Below are positions 1 through 8,243 of a stretch of DNA of 33,136 nucleotides, one piece after another. Origin of the DNA: Halomonas sp. (GTDB lineage Bacteria > Pseudomonadota > Gammaproteobacteria > Pseudomonadales > Halomonadaceae); contig PWEV01000064.1 in assembly GCA_003553625.1 (NCBI GenBank), positions 1 to 33,136 of the forward strand, written 5' to 3'. Both the position numbers and the translations under genes were made by a program. Position 1 is the stretch's first letter. Each line of letters opens with the position of its first letter. The notes below the pieces were generated by a model. The model saw nothing but the letters and a program-made list of their open reading frames with translations. It had not been told where the DNA came from and searched no databases.

Positions 1-55
1 ATTGTCTACCCCACTGGACATGCGAGTTGAACGCCGTGTTCAAACGCCCGATGGC

Positions 56-691
56 TCAGGGCTTGCGTTCGATATCCACGTCGCTGGCCTGGGTGAAATC
101 GCCCAGCGCCATCATATGTCCGAGCTTGCCGGCCTTGGTGGAGAGATAGTGCTCGTTGTGGGGGTTCAGGCCGGTGGTCAGCGGCACTCTCTCCGCGACG
201 GTCACGCCAGCGCTGGTCAGGGCCTCGACCTTGCGCGGGTTGTTGGTCATCAGTCTAAGCGATGCCACGCTCAGGTGCTCAAGCATCGGCACACAGAGGT
301 CGTAACGCCGAAGGTCGGCACCGAAGCCCAACTGCTCGTTCGCCTCCACGGTGTCGGCACCCTGGTCCTGAAGGTGGTAGGCGCGGATCTTGTTGAGCAG
401 GCCGATGCCGCGCCCTTCCTGACGCAGGTAGAGGAGCACTCCGCGGCCTTCATCGGCGATGCGCTTGAGCGCCTCCTGGAGCTGGTAGCCACAGTCGCAG
501 CGCATCGAGAACAGTGCATCGCCGGTCAGGCATTCGGAGTGGACCCGCCCCAGCACCGGCTCGCCGTCGGTCAGGTCGCCCAGGGTCAGGGCGATATGAT
601 CCTTGCCGGTGGCCTCATCCTCGAAGCCGTGCATGATAAAGGTGGCCCAGGGGGTGGGCAGCCGGGAGGCGGCGATGAAGCGAATCGTCAC
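56..691 (-). CDS. ribA: GTP cyclohydrolase II
   Basis: Cytosolic enzyme that opens the imidazole ring of GTP, releasing formate and pyrophosphate, in the first step of riboflavin synthesis. The 211-residue product has the RibA core: the zinc cysteines Cys54, Cys65 and Cys67 (ECLTG...RCDCG) fall at the same numbers as in the E. coli enzyme. The RQEGRGIGL stretch, [11 protein letters not shown] and the C-terminal [10 protein letters not shown] and [14 protein letters not shown] blocks are also intact. It is a stand-alone RibA with no RibB domain, slightly longer at the C-terminus than E. coli RibA (196 aa). The start is a GTG at 691-689, preceded by a GAGG Shine-Dalgarno at about six bases. It diverges from hemE across 160 bp. 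A weak inverted repeat (TTGAAC/GTTCAA, 27-43) follows the stop. Confidence 0.96.
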   Translation of the reverse strand: MTIRFIAASRLPTPWATFIMHGFEDEATGKDHIALTLGDLTDGEPVLGRVHSECLTGDALFSMRCDCGYQLQEALKRIADEGRGVLLYLRQEGRGIGLLNKIRAYHLQDQGADTVEANEQLGFGADLRRYDLCVPMLEHLSVASLRLMTNNPRKVEALTSAGVTVAERVPLTTGLNPHNEHYLSTKAGKLGHMMALGDFTQASDVDIERKP

Positions 692-813
692 GGGGTACCT
701 CGGAGTCAGGCCCTACTTTCGTTCACGGCAAGGGCAGTGCCGACGGGTGGGGCGTCATTCTAACAGGAAGCCGGGCTCGGCTCACGACCGCAGCCCATGG
801 CGCCATGATCGGG

Positions 814-819
814 TACAAT
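814..819 (+). promoter_or_regulatory. Candidate -10 element of hemE promoter
   Basis: TACAAT preceded by GGG lies 33 bp before the hemE start in the ribA/hemE intergenic region. No convincing -35 is visible at 16-18 bp. The same GGNTACAAT context recurs before thiS (19938-19943), which supports a housekeeping promoter, but the call rests on the -10 alone. Confidence 0.35.
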
Positions 820-851
820 GTGGCCCACATTTCCCGTGGATGACCGCCTGC

Positions 852-1928
852 ATGGAACTCAAGAACGATCGCTTTCTGCGCGCCCTGGCGCGTCAGCCTG
901 TGGACCGCACCCCGGTGTGGATGATGCGCCAGGCGGGCCGCTACCTGCCGGAATACCGCGCTAGCCGCGCCGAGGCCGGTGACTTCATGAGCCTCTGCCG
1001 TAACCAGGAACTGGCCTGCGAGGTCACCCTGCAGCCCCTGGAGCGCTATCCGCTGGATGCGGCAATTCTGTTCTCGGATATCCTCACCATCCCCGATGCC
1101 ATGGGGTTGGGGCTCTATTTCGAGACCGGCGAGGGACCCAAGTTTCGCAAGCCGGTGCGGACTGCGGCCGAGGTCGCTGCGCTCAAGGCGCCGGATGCCG
1201 AGCGCGATCTGGACTATGTGATGCGCGCGGTCTCCACCATCCGTCGCGAGCTGAACGGCCGAGTGCCGCTGATCGGCTTCTCCGGCAGCCCCTGGACGCT
1301 GGCCACCTACATGGTGGAGGGCAGCTCCAGCAAGGACTTCCGCCACGTCAAGACGATGCTCTATGACACGCCCAGCGTAATGCATGACCTGCTGGATACC
1401 CTGGCCACGGCGGTCACCGACTATCTCAATGCCCAGATTCGTGCCGGTGCCCAGGCGGTGCAGATCTTCGACACCTGGGGCGGCGCGCTCTCCACTCCGG
1501 CCTACCTGGAGTTTTCGCTGCGCTACATGGAGCAGATCGTTGCCGGCCTGATCCGCGAGCACGACGGCAGGCGCGTGCCGGTGATCCTGTTCACCAAGAA
1601 CGGGGGCCAGTGGCTCGAGGACATCGCCCTGGCGGGCTCCGACGCCGTGGGTCTCGACTGGTCCACCGAGCTCTCCAGCGCCCGCGCTCGTGTGGGCCAC
1701 AAGGTGGCCCTGCAGGGCAATCTGGATCCCAACGTGCTGTTTGCACGCCCGGCGGCGATACGCGCCGAGGTGGCTCGCATCCTCGACAGCTACGGCACGG
1801 GCCCCGGCCATATCTTCAACCTGGGCCATGGCATCAGCCAGTTCACCGATCCCGACAACGTTACCGCCTTCATGGAGTCACTCCACGAACTGAGTCCAGC
1901 CTATCATCGCCAGATCCAGCATGGCTGA
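852..1928 (+). CDS. hemE: Uroporphyrinogen decarboxylase
   Basis: Decarboxylates the four acetate side chains of uroporphyrinogen III to give coproporphyrinogen III in haem synthesis, in the cytosol. The 358-residue protein has the family signature [11 protein letters not shown] near residues 26-36. The active-site aspartate is in ILFSD (Asp76, matching Asp86 of human UROD). Also present are [23 protein letters not shown] and the C-terminal NLGHGI motif. Length matches E. coli HemE (354 aa). The ATG at 852 gives the usual MELKNDRF N-terminus; an in-frame ATG at 840 would add MTAC and cannot be excluded, since neither start has a strong Shine-Dalgarno. Its last 8 bp overlap the start of the VanZ-like gene, implying translational coupling. 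Confidence 0.97.
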   Translation: MELKNDRFLRALARQPVDRTPVWMMRQAGRYLPEYRASRAEAGDFMSLCRNQELACEVTLQPLERYPLDAAILFSDILTIPDAMGLGLYFETGEGPKFRKPVRTAAEVAALKAPDAERDLDYVMRAVSTIRRELNGRVPLIGFSGSPWTLATYMVEGSSSKDFRHVKTMLYDTPSVMHDLLDTLATAVTDYLNAQIRAGAQAVQIFDTWGGALSTPAYLEFSLRYMEQIVAGLIREHDGRRVPVILFTKNGGQWLEDIALAGSDAVGLDWSTELSSARARVGHKVALQGNLDPNVLFARPAAIRAEVARILDSYGTGPGHIFNLGHGISQFTDPDNVTAFMESLHELSPAYHRQIQHG

Positions 1929-2307
1929 GCGCTCAGGATTGGGTTGGCTCCAGCGCCTGCATGACCGGCGCCGCCTGTGGGCGGCGCTGGCTGTCCTGGG
2001 CGCATTGGTCATTGCCCTGGGCAGCCTGACGCCGGGTAGCCAGATGCCCAGCAACCTGCCCTGGGACAAGGCCAACCACTTCGTCGGCTATGCGGGTCTC
2101 GCGGGGCTGATCGGCCTGGCCGGTGTGCGCCTGCCGCATGCCTTCCTGATCGCCGTGCTCTACGGCATCGCCATCGAAGTTGCCCAGATTCCGGTGCCGG
2201 GCCGCAGTGGCGGTGACGGGTGGGATATCCTCGCCAACTCCCTCGGTGCCGGCTTCGCGGTGATGCTGCTCTACCTGCTGCGTCGAGGGCTGTCGCGGCC
2301 TCCCTGA
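1921..2307 (+). CDS. VanZ-like integral membrane protein
   Basis: Small inner-membrane protein of 128 residues with a VanZ-like pattern. There is a basic N-terminus, a first hydrophobic helix (about residues 20-36), then the conserved [18 protein letters not shown] segment (about 49-66). A third helix carries a glutamate in the membrane ([11 protein letters not shown]), followed by [19 protein letters not shown] and a last helix with a basic tail. The family is named for teicoplanin-resistance protein VanZ, but most chromosomal members have no known function and nothing here points to antibiotic resistance. Its ATG lies inside the end of hemE (8-bp overlap), so it is probably co-translated with it. 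A strong hairpin follows at 2333-2363. Confidence 0.85.
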   Translation: MAERSGLGWLQRLHDRRRLWAALAVLGALVIALGSLTPGSQMPSNLPWDKANHFVGYAGLAGLIGLAGVRLPHAFLIAVLYGIAIEVAQIPVPGRSGGDGWDILANSLGAGFAVMLLYLLRRGLSRPP

Positions 2308-2332
2308 GCCGAATAACGACCTTCCGATACCC

Positions 2333-2363
2333 GGCGCCCCGCCACCCTCGGTGGCGGGGCGCC
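2333..2363 (+). terminator. Strong hairpin after hemE-vanZ (no U tract)
   Basis: A perfect 14-bp GC-rich stem (GGCGCCCCGCCACC and its complement) with a CTC loop lies 25 bp after the VanZ-like stop. No T run follows, so it may be a poor intrinsic terminator, a transcript-stabilising hairpin, or act with Rho. It separates the hemE unit from the regulatory region of aapJ. Confidence 0.6.
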
Positions 2364-2399
2364 TGCGGCATCGCCGCACCGCGTCAGCGACATCCATGG

Positions 2400-2416
2400 T
2401 GCGCCGCGGAAGTGCC
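2400..2416 (+). promoter_or_regulatory. Candidate NtrC-binding site, distal (aapJ)
   Basis: TGCGCC-N5-AGTGCC matches the NtrC palindrome TGCACY-N5-RGTGCA with one mismatch per arm. Its centre (2408) is exactly 32 bp upstream of the stronger site centred at 2440, the same spacing as the paired NtrC sites of E. coli glnA. Assigned from sequence only. Confidence 0.5.
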
Positions 2417-2431
2417 AAGTACCGCCTCGAC

Positions 2432-2448
2432 GGCACCGCGATGGTGCA
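2432..2448 (+). promoter_or_regulatory. Candidate NtrC-binding site, proximal (aapJ)
   Basis: GGCACC-N5-GGTGCA is a near-perfect match to the NtrC palindrome TGCACC-N5-GGTGCA; only the first base differs. It is centred about 98 bp upstream of the start site expected from the sigma-54 element at 2511-2529, a usual enhancer distance. Confidence 0.65.
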
Positions 2449-2510
2449 GCGCTGTGCCCTTGGCCCGTGTCCAAGCGTTGAAAGTTGACCTGTCGCTGCA
2501 GATTCCTGAG

Positions 2511-2529
2511 TTGGAACGATCCTTGCTAA
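2511..2529 (+). promoter_or_regulatory. Sigma-54 promoter of aapJQMP
   Basis: The sequence TTGGAACGATCCTTGCTAA matches the sigma-54 consensus TTGGCACG-N4-TTGCWWW with one clear mismatch (A for C after GG). The invariant GG and GC are separated by the required 10 bases. The predicted start at about 2538 leaves a leader of about 60 nt before aapJ. Two NtrC-like sites lie upstream. Confidence 0.75.
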
Positions 2530-2596
2530 TGTCTTCTAGATGCTACGGCATGACGCGATACCAGAAGACCCATTACCCACGCGAGGGAAGATCCCC

Positions 2597-3622
2597 ATGC
2601 TGAAAAACAACAATCTGCTCCTGCTGGCTTCCGCCGGCGCCCTGGCCTTTACGGCATCCTCTTTCGCCCAGGCCTCCACCCTGGACGACACCCGCGACCG
2701 CGGCGCGGTTCAGTGCGGCGTCAGTGACGGCCTGCCGGGCTTCTCGGCCCCGGATGACGAGGGCGAGTGGCAGGGCCTGGACGTCGACGTCTGCCGCGCC
2801 GTGGCGGCTGCGGTGTTCGGCGACGCCGAGGCGGTGCGCTACGTGTCGCTCAACGCCGTGGAGCGCTTCACTGCTCTGCAGTCCGGCGAAGCTGACGTGC
2901 TCTCCCGCAACACCACCTGGACCACCACCCGCGATACCACCCTGGGCCTCAACTTCACCGGCGTGACCTTCTACGACGGCATTGGCTTCATGATCCATAG
3001 CGAGATGGGCATCGAAAGCGCCAAGGAGCTCGATGGCGCCGCGATCTGCGTGCAGTCCGGCACCACCACCGAGCTCAACGTGGCCGACTACTTCCGCGCC
3101 AACGACATGGCGTTCGACCCCATCGTCTTCGATACCTCCGAGCAGACCGTGGGCGGCTACGAGGCCGGTCGCTGCGACGTGTTGACCTCCGATACCTCGC
3201 AGTTGGCGGCCCTGCGCATTCAGCTCGCCGATCCGGACGACTCCATGATCCTGCCGGAAATCATCTCCAAGGAGCCGCTGGGCCCGGTGGTGCGCCAGGG
3301 CGATGACCAGTGGTTCAACATCGTGAAGTGGTCGCTGTTCGCCATGCTCAACGCCGAGGAAATGGGCATCACCAGCGATAACGTCGACGAGATGCTCGAC
3401 TCCGAGGATCCTGATATCGCGCGTCTGCTGGGCCAGGACGGCAACTACGGTGAGGGCATGGGCCTCTCCGCCGATTGGGCCTATCAGATCATCAAGCAGG
3501 TGGGTAACTACGGCGAGAGCTTCGAGCGTAACGTCGGCATGGGCTCCCCGCTGGAGATCGAGCGCGGCATCAACGCCCTGTGGACCGAGGGTGGCATCCA
3601 GTACGCTCCGCCAATCCGCTGA
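2597..3622 (+). CDS. aapJ: General L-amino acid ABC transporter, periplasmic binding protein
   Basis: Periplasmic receptor that captures L-amino acids and delivers them to AapQ/AapM. The 341-residue product has the same length as AapJ of Rhizobium leguminosarum and shares its landmarks: VQCGVSDGLPGF, the LDVDVCRAVAAAVFGD segment, ERFTALQSGEADVLSRNTTWT, AICVQSGTTTELN and EIISKEPLGPVVRQGDDQW. The C-terminus GINALWTEGGIQYAPPIR is also characteristic. A signal peptide of about 26 residues ends in AQA. The ATG at 2597 has a GAGGGAAG Shine-Dalgarno six to seven bases upstream; an in-frame ATG at 2540 has none and would bury the signal peptide. First gene of aapJQMP, probably nitrogen-controlled. 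Two strong hairpins separate it from aapQ. Confidence 0.95.
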   Translation: MLKNNNLLLLASAGALAFTASSFAQASTLDDTRDRGAVQCGVSDGLPGFSAPDDEGEWQGLDVDVCRAVAAAVFGDAEAVRYVSLNAVERFTALQSGEADVLSRNTTWTTTRDTTLGLNFTGVTFYDGIGFMIHSEMGIESAKELDGAAICVQSGTTTELNVADYFRANDMAFDPIVFDTSEQTVGGYEAGRCDVLTSDTSQLAALRIQLADPDDSMILPEIISKEPLGPVVRQGDDQWFNIVKWSLFAMLNAEEMGITSDNVDEMLDSEDPDIARLLGQDGNYGEGMGLSADWAYQIIKQVGNYGESFERNVGMGSPLEIERGINALWTEGGIQYAPPIR

Positions 3623-3630
3623 TCGTCATG

Positions 3631-3654
3631 CCCCGGTGTCGACTGGCACCGGGG
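3631..3654 (+). terminator. First hairpin in the aapJ-aapQ gap
   Basis: An 8-bp stem (CCCCGGTG/CACCGGGG) with an 8-base loop starts 8 bp after the aapJ stop. It stands directly before a second, stronger hairpin. It probably protects the aapJ message or partially attenuates read-through, raising binding protein relative to permease. Confidence 0.55.
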
Positions 3655-3663
3655 AACCGACCT

Positions 3664-3696
3664 GACAGTCGGCCCGGGGATCCCGGGCCGACTGTC
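3664..3696 (+). terminator. Second, 15-bp hairpin in the aapJ-aapQ gap
   Basis: A perfect 15-bp stem (GACAGTCGGCCCGGG and its complement) with a GAT loop is followed by only a short T-poor tail (TTCA). Partial terminators or stability hairpins are usual between binding-protein and permease genes of ABC importers; this is the likely role. Confidence 0.65.
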
Positions 3697-3735
3697 TTCA
3701 ACGCTGCTTGAAGGATCCAGGCGGAGACCCTTCCC

Positions 3736-4926
3736 ATGCCCACAAGACCCGAGGTCCGTCAGGCGGGCCCCAAGCCGCCGTTCTGGCGTGATCGCGCCAA
3801 GCGGGCGCTGATCTTTCAGCTGCTGCTGGTGGCCGCCGTGGCCGCTTTCCTGATCTTCATCATCGGCAATACCCAGGCGAACCTCGCACAGCGGGGGATC
3901 ACCACCGGCTTCGGCTTCCTCAGCAACACCGCGGGCTTCGGCATCGTCCAGAGCCTGATCGACTACTCCTCACAGAGCACCTACGGCCGTACCTTCCTGG
4001 TGGGGCTGCTCAACACCCTGCTGGTCTCGGCCCTCGGCGTGCTGGCGGCGACGATCGTCGGCTTTACCGTGGGCATCGCCCGTCTGTCGCCCAACTGGCT
4101 GATTGCCCGTCTGGCCAATGTCTATATCGAGACCTTCCGCAACATCCCGCTGCTGCTGCAGATCTTCTTCTGGTACTTCGCCGTGTTGCGTACCCTGCCC
4201 AGCCCCCGGGACAGCATCTCCCTGGGCGAGGCGGTATTCATCAACGTGCGCGGCCTGTTCCTGCCGGAGCCGCTCTTCGAGTCCGGCTTCGGCCTGATCC
4301 CGCTGGCCCTGGCCCTCGCCGTGGGGGCCAGCATCGCCCTGGTGATCTGGAATCGGCGCCGCCACGCCGCCACCGGCCGGCGCCTGCCGGCAGGCTGGAT
4401 GTCGCTGGCGCTGATCGTCGGGCTGCCGCTGGCGGGGCTGGTACTGACCGGAGTCCCGGTGACCTGGGACGTGCCGGAACTGCGCGGCTTCAACTTCAGC
4501 GGCGGTATCACGGTGATCCCGGAATTCCTGGCTCTGTGGCTGGCGCTCTCCATCTACACGGCCTCGTTCATCGCCGAGATCGTGCGCTCGGGGATCCAGG
4601 CGATACCCCACGGCCAGACCGAAGCGGCCCAGTCGCTGAGCCTGCCCCAGGGGCTGGTGCTGCGGCTGGTGGTGATTCCCCAAGCCCTGCGGGTGATCAT
4701 CCCGCCGCTCACCAGCCAGTACCTCAACCTGATCAAGAACTCCTCGCTGGCCACCGCCATCGGCTATCCGGACCTGGTCTCGGTCTTCGCCGGCACCACC
4801 CTCAACCAGACCGGACAGGCCATCGAGGTGATTGCCATGACCATGGCGGTCTATCTCACCATCAGCCTGCTGGTGTCGACGTTCATGAACTGGTTCAACG
4901 CCCGCGTGGCGCTGGTCGAACGCTAG
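3736..4926 (+). CDS. aapQ: General L-amino acid ABC transporter, permease AapQ
   Basis: One of the two inner-membrane permease subunits of the Aap importer. The 396-residue length matches AapQ (about 400 aa), much longer than ordinary HisQ/HisM permeases because of an insertion between the first helices and the core. The protein begins with a basic tail and one membrane helix (about residues 27-46). It then has the FVGLLNTLLVSALGVLAATIVGFTVGIARL segment typical of the BPD_transp_1 fold. The EAA loop that contacts the ATPase is EAAQSLSLPQG (residues 296-306), followed by VVIPQALRVIIPPL. The ATG at 3736 has GGAG about nine bases upstream. aapM follows after 10 bp. Confidence 0.94.
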   Translation: MPTRPEVRQAGPKPPFWRDRAKRALIFQLLLVAAVAAFLIFIIGNTQANLAQRGITTGFGFLSNTAGFGIVQSLIDYSSQSTYGRTFLVGLLNTLLVSALGVLAATIVGFTVGIARLSPNWLIARLANVYIETFRNIPLLLQIFFWYFAVLRTLPSPRDSISLGEAVFINVRGLFLPEPLFESGFGLIPLALALAVGASIALVIWNRRRHAATGRRLPAGWMSLALIVGLPLAGLVLTGVPVTWDVPELRGFNFSGGITVIPEFLALWLALSIYTASFIAEIVRSGIQAIPHGQTEAAQSLSLPQGLVLRLVVIPQALRVIIPPLTSQYLNLIKNSSLATAIGYPDLVSVFAGTTLNQTGQAIEVIAMTMAVYLTISLLVSTFMNWFNARVALVER

Positions 4927-4936
4927 GAGAGGCGCC

Positions 4937-6037
4937 ATGACGATTCGAGAGAAGATGATCGAGGCGCGCCCGGCGCCAGGCCTCAGCATCGGCCCGCTGG
5001 CCTGGCTGCGCGCCAACCTGTTCAGCGGACCGGTGAACAGCGTGTTCACCCTGCTGGGCCTCTACCTGCTCTATGTGCTGCTGACGCCGACGATTCAGTG
5101 GGCCTTCATCAACGCCGACTGGATCGGCACCAGCCGCGACGACTGCTCCCGTGAAGGCGCCTGCTGGGTATTCGTCAACGCCCGCCTGACCCAGTTCATC
5201 TATGGGCTCTACCCCCGCGACGAACTGTGGCGGGTCAATCTCGTCTTCGCCAGCTTCGCGGTGCTGATCGCCTGGCTGGCGATCCCTCGGCTGCCCTTCA
5301 AGCGCTGGATCGCCGTCGTCACGCTACTGGTCTTTCCGGTGGTCGCCTACGTGCTGCTCTACGGCGGCTATTTCGGCCTGCGGCTGGTGGAGACCCATCG
5401 CTGGGGCGGGCTGATGCTGACCCTGATCCTGGCCGTAGTGGGAATGGTGGCGGCCCTGCCCATCGGCATCCTGCTGGCGCTCGGTCGTCGTTCGGAGATG
5501 CCGATCGTCAAGAGCTTCAGCGTGGTGTTCATCGAGTTCTGGCGCGGCGTGCCGCTGATTACCATCCTTTTCATGGCTTCGGTGATGCTGCCGCTGTTTC
5601 TGCCCACCGGGGTCAGCGTCGATCGCCTGGTGCGAGCGCTGATCGGCATCACCCTGTTCCAGAGCGCCTACATGGCGGAGGTGATTCGCGGGGGGTTGCA
5701 GGCGATTCCCCGGGGCCAGGAGGAGGCCGCAGCGGCCCTGGGGATGGGCTATTGGCAGCGCATGGGGCTGATCGTGCTGCCCCAGGCGCTTAAGATGATG
5801 ATTCCGGGCATCGTCAACACCTTCATCTCGCTGTTCAAGGACACCACCCTGGTGATGATCATCGGGCTTTTCGACCTGCTGGGCATCGTCCAGGCGGCGC
5901 TGTCGGACTCCCGCTGGCTGGGTTTTGCCCTGGAAGGCTACGTGTTTGCCGCATTCATGTTCTGGATCTTCTGCTTCAGCATGTCGCGCTACAGCCAGTA
6001 TCTGGAAAAGAAGCTGCATACCGGCCACAAGAAGTAG
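4937..6037 (+). CDS. aapM: General L-amino acid ABC transporter, permease AapM
   Basis: Second permease subunit, pairing with AapQ in the membrane. It has 366 residues, an N-terminal helix at about 35-55, a periplasmic segment containing two cysteines ([12 protein letters not shown]), then further helices and the BPD_transp_1 core beginning near [13 protein letters not shown]. The conserved [23 protein letters not shown] is present. The EAA loop [13 protein letters not shown] (about residues 262-274) is followed by [29 protein letters not shown], the usual polar amino acid permease signature. An AGGAGAG Shine-Dalgarno overlaps the aapQ stop, 10 bp upstream, indicating coupled translation. The pair AapQ/AapM is typical of broad-specificity L-amino acid uptake. 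Confidence 0.94.
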   Translation: MTIREKMIEARPAPGLSIGPLAWLRANLFSGPVNSVFTLLGLYLLYVLLTPTIQWAFINADWIGTSRDDCSREGACWVFVNARLTQFIYGLYPRDELWRVNLVFASFAVLIAWLAIPRLPFKRWIAVVTLLVFPVVAYVLLYGGYFGLRLVETHRWGGLMLTLILAVVGMVAALPIGILLALGRRSEMPIVKSFSVVFIEFWRGVPLITILFMASVMLPLFLPTGVSVDRLVRALIGITLFQSAYMAEVIRGGLQAIPRGQEEAAAALGMGYWQRMGLIVLPQALKMMIPGIVNTFISLFKDTTLVMIIGLFDLLGIVQAALSDSRWLGFALEGYVFAAFMFWIFCFSMSRYSQYLEKKLHTGHKK

Positions 6038-6071
6038 CGACCGGCGCCACCCGAATCGAGGAAAAACGACA

Positions 6072-6845
6072 ATGAGTGACCAGGCAACCCAGTCCCCGGC
6101 CGGCGCCGAGACGCCGATGGTCGAGATGCGCGGCGTCAACAAGTGGTTTGGCGATTTTCACGTGCTGCGCGACATCGACCTGGAGGTCCGGCGCGGTGAA
6201 CGCATCGTTATCTGCGGCCCCTCGGGGTCCGGCAAGTCGACGCTGATTCGCTGCATCAACCACCTGGAGGAGCACCAGCAGGGCGAGATCGCGGTGGGCG
6301 GCGTGCCGCTGACCCAGGACGTGAAGCGCATCGAGCAGATTCGCCGCAACGTCGGCATGGTCTTCCAGCACTTCAACCTCTTCCCGCACCTGACGGTGCT
6401 GGAGAATTGCTGCCTCTCGCCCATGTGGGTGCAGAAGAGGCCTCGCCGCGAGGCCGAAGCCCAGGCAATGCAATACCTGGAACGGGTGCAGATCGCCGAG
6501 CAGGCGCTGAAATACCCCGGACAGCTCTCCGGCGGCCAGCAGCAGCGAGTGGCCATCGCCCGCTCGCTCTGCATGCACCCCGAGGTGATGCTCTTCGACG
6601 AGCCGACCTCGGCGCTGGATCCGGAGATGATCAAGGAGGTGCTCGATGTCATGGTCGAGCTTGCCCGGGAGGGGATGACCATGCTCTGCGTGACCCACGA
6701 GATGGGCTTTGCCAAGACCGTGGCCGATCGGGTGATCTTCATGGACCAGGGCCAGATCATCGAGGAAAACGCCCCGGAGCCCTTCTTCAACGATCCCCAG
6801 TCCGAGCGCACTCAGCTGTTTCTCAGCCAGATCCTCGGCCACTGA
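6072..6845 (+). CDS. aapP: General L-amino acid ABC transporter, ATP-binding protein
   Basis: ATPase that drives AapQM on the cytosolic face. At 257 residues it equals the length of AapP. Motifs in order: Walker [10 protein letters not shown] (residues 49-57), Q-loop [10 protein letters not shown], signature LSGGQQQR (152-159), Walker B VMLFDEP (Asp176, Glu177), D-loop SALDPE and switch histidine in CVTHEMGF. The ATG at 6072 has GAGGAAA seven to eight bases upstream; the frame is open back into aapM, but no upstream start fits the family. Last gene of aapJQMP. The neighbouring minus-strand gene ends 14 bp away, and no clear terminator lies in that gap. Confidence 0.96.
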   Translation: MSDQATQSPAGAETPMVEMRGVNKWFGDFHVLRDIDLEVRRGERIVICGPSGSGKSTLIRCINHLEEHQQGEIAVGGVPLTQDVKRIEQIRRNVGMVFQHFNLFPHLTVLENCCLSPMWVQKRPRREAEAQAMQYLERVQIAEQALKYPGQLSGGQQQRVAIARSLCMHPEVMLFDEPTSALDPEMIKEVLDVMVELAREGMTMLCVTHEMGFAKTVADRVIFMDQGQIIEENAPEPFFNDPQSERTQLFLSQILGH

Positions 6846-6859
6846 GCGTCGCTGCCGGC

Positions 6860-7327
6860 CTAACGCTCGGGCTCCTGCTCCCGCGGCACGCCCTCGCCGA
6901 GATCCAGCGAGGGTTCGCGGGCGCGCATCCGTTCGGCCGGTCGCCGTACCCGAGCCGAGCCGACGGTGCTGTCGTCGGTGTCCATCGCTCTAGCGTCGCT
7001 GGTCCAGGCGGCATTGGAATCATGCACCGCAGGGCGGCGCTCCCAGGAGCGGGTAATCACCGGCCCGGTGCCCAGGCTGCCGGCGAGGTGGTGGGGTAGC
7101 AGCAACAGCTCGGCGACCAGGCGCATGGCTACCGCGGCCAGCAGCCACAGGCCGCCGCCCAGGGCCAGCGGGGGCCAGGCTTCACCCCAGCCCAGCGGGG
7201 CGAGCCAGGGGGTTCGGGGTGCCAGCCACAGGACGGCGCCGGCCGCGAGGCCGAGCTGCAGCAGCAGGTGACAGAAGAGCAGGGTGCCGCGGGACAGCGG
7301 GCGGCGGGGAAACAGGAACTGTTGCAT
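6860..7327 (-). CDS. Uncharacterised two-helix membrane protein with polar tail
   Basis: Unrecognised 155-residue protein. Two hydrophobic segments (about residues 15-35 and 53-78) are joined by a proline/tryptophan-rich loop; the second ends in MRLVAELLLLPHHLAG. After about residue 85 the sequence is polar, charged and probably disordered. The compact helix pair with an arginine and glutamate inside the second helix recalls small DUF4282-type proteins, but the match is too weak to assign. The start has an excellent GGGAGGA Shine-Dalgarno five bases before the ATG, which supports a real gene. A 15-bp sequence shared with the promoter region of the next minus-strand gene lies 66 bp upstream. 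It converges on aapP. Confidence 0.65.
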   Translation of the reverse strand: MQQFLFPRRPLSRGTLLFCHLLLQLGLAAGAVLWLAPRTPWLAPLGWGEAWPPLALGGGLWLLAAVAMRLVAELLLLPHHLAGSLGTGPVITRSWERRPAVHDSNAAWTSDARAMDTDDSTVGSARVRRPAERMRAREPSLDLGEGVPREQEPER

Positions 7328-7392
7328 CGGGGTCCTCCCGGGGGCACATCGTGGCGATGAGGCGCGCCGGCATCCCTTGCCGGTCGAGTGAG

Positions 7393-7407
7393 GATGCTAC
7401 CCTAGAT
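7393..7407 (-). repeat. 15-bp repeat, copy 1, upstream of the 6860-7327 gene
   Basis: GATGCTACCCTAGAT (read on +) occurs here and at 8078-8092. Both copies stand just upstream of minus-strand genes, and on that strand read ATCTAGGGTAGCATC, so they could supply a -10 (TAGGGT) or be a shared operator. No clear -35 is visible. Confidence 0.4.
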
Positions 7408-7458
7408 GATGCTCGGCTGCAGCCATGGTGGCCATCGGCCTGGGCATCACCAGGGGCG

Positions 7459-8049
7459 TCATGAAAGCGGCGTGATGCCGGCAGGGGGAAGCGGCTCGCG
7501 ATCGCGATGAGCGCTCAGGGGCCGTTCCGCCAGAGCGGTAAGCAGGATCTGCAGCGGATCGCCGTGACTCACCAGCAGGATGGTCTCCCCCTGGGTCTCG
7601 GCTTCCAGGGCCGTGATCACGGCAAGCATGCGATCGGCCACGTCGGTGACGCTTTCCACCCCGAAGGCCCTATGCCGAGGGTCTTCGGCGTCCAGGGACC
7701 AGACATCGGGATAGCGGCCGTCGGATAGGCCTTCGAGATCGCCGAAACTGCGTTCTCGAAGGCCGACATGAGCGCTCGGCGTAAGGCCCAAGTGTCGTCC
7801 GACCCATTCGGCCGTTTCGGTGGTGCGGCGGAAATCGGAGTGCAGCAGACGGTCGGGTAGCGGCCAGCGCCAGTCCGCCAGCAGGTCTGACAGTTGGGCA
7901 CGGCCCCGGTGCGAGAGCCCGAAGCCCGTCAGACCACGTTCCGGGCGGCTGATGATCAGACCTGCCTCGTTGGCCTCGCTGTGCCCGTGGCGCATCAGCA
8001 GGTAGCGGTTATGGCGGTGCCGCCGATCATTCAGGCTAGTGTTCGACAT
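7459..8049 (-). CDS. Histidine phosphatase (phosphoglycerate mutase-like) family protein
   Basis: Cytosolic enzyme of the histidine phosphatase superfamily; the substrate cannot be read from sequence. The phosphohistidine motif LMRHGHSEAN lies near the N-terminus (catalytic His21), with RTTETA about 60 residues later. The acid-bearing LRERSFGDLEG and the second histidine in LLVSHGDPLQ follow, so the catalytic set is complete. The protein is short (196 aa). I chose the ATG at 8049 because the alternative GTG at 8073 would lie only a few bases from the repeat/promoter-like element at 8078-8092. Neither start has a strong Shine-Dalgarno. It probably forms its own transcription unit. Confidence 0.85.
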   Translation of the reverse strand: MSNTSLNDRRHRHNRYLLMRHGHSEANEAGLIISRPERGLTGFGLSHRGRAQLSDLLADWRWPLPDRLLHSDFRRTTETAEWVGRHLGLTPSAHVGLRERSFGDLEGLSDGRYPDVWSLDAEDPRHRAFGVESVTDVADRMLAVITALEAETQGETILLVSHGDPLQILLTALAERPLSAHRDREPLPPAGITPLS

Positions 8050-8077
8050 AGGGTGGCCCGGTCGATGTATCACGTCC

Positions 8078-8092
8078 GATGCTACCCTAGAT
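8078..8092 (-). repeat. 15-bp repeat, copy 2, upstream of histidine phosphatase gene
   Basis: Second copy of GATGCTACCCTAGAT, 29 bp before the phosphatase ATG. If it holds the -10 element (TAGGGT on the minus strand), the transcript would start near 8083. That favours translation from 8049 over 8073. Confidence 0.4.
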
Positions 8093-8243
8093 CAAGTACC
8101 GATGCAGTTCCTCTCACCGGGTGTGCCATGCAGGTTGACCGGGCTCGGCTCGCTTGCCACTGTTGGGTGAGTAGTTGTCGAGTGAGACGTGTGGCCGGAG
8201 CCTGCGGTTCCGGCATCGAAAGAACCTGCATCTGGGAGTGGCT

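Noticed and set aside
723..1829. Long minus-strand frame through hemE
   Set aside because: Antisense shadow of a clearly conserved gene, with no recognisable protein features.
1921..2307. Glycopeptide (teicoplanin) resistance by the VanZ-like gene
   Set aside because: There is no van cluster and Gram-negative VanZ-like proteins have no proven resistance role, so only the family name is used.
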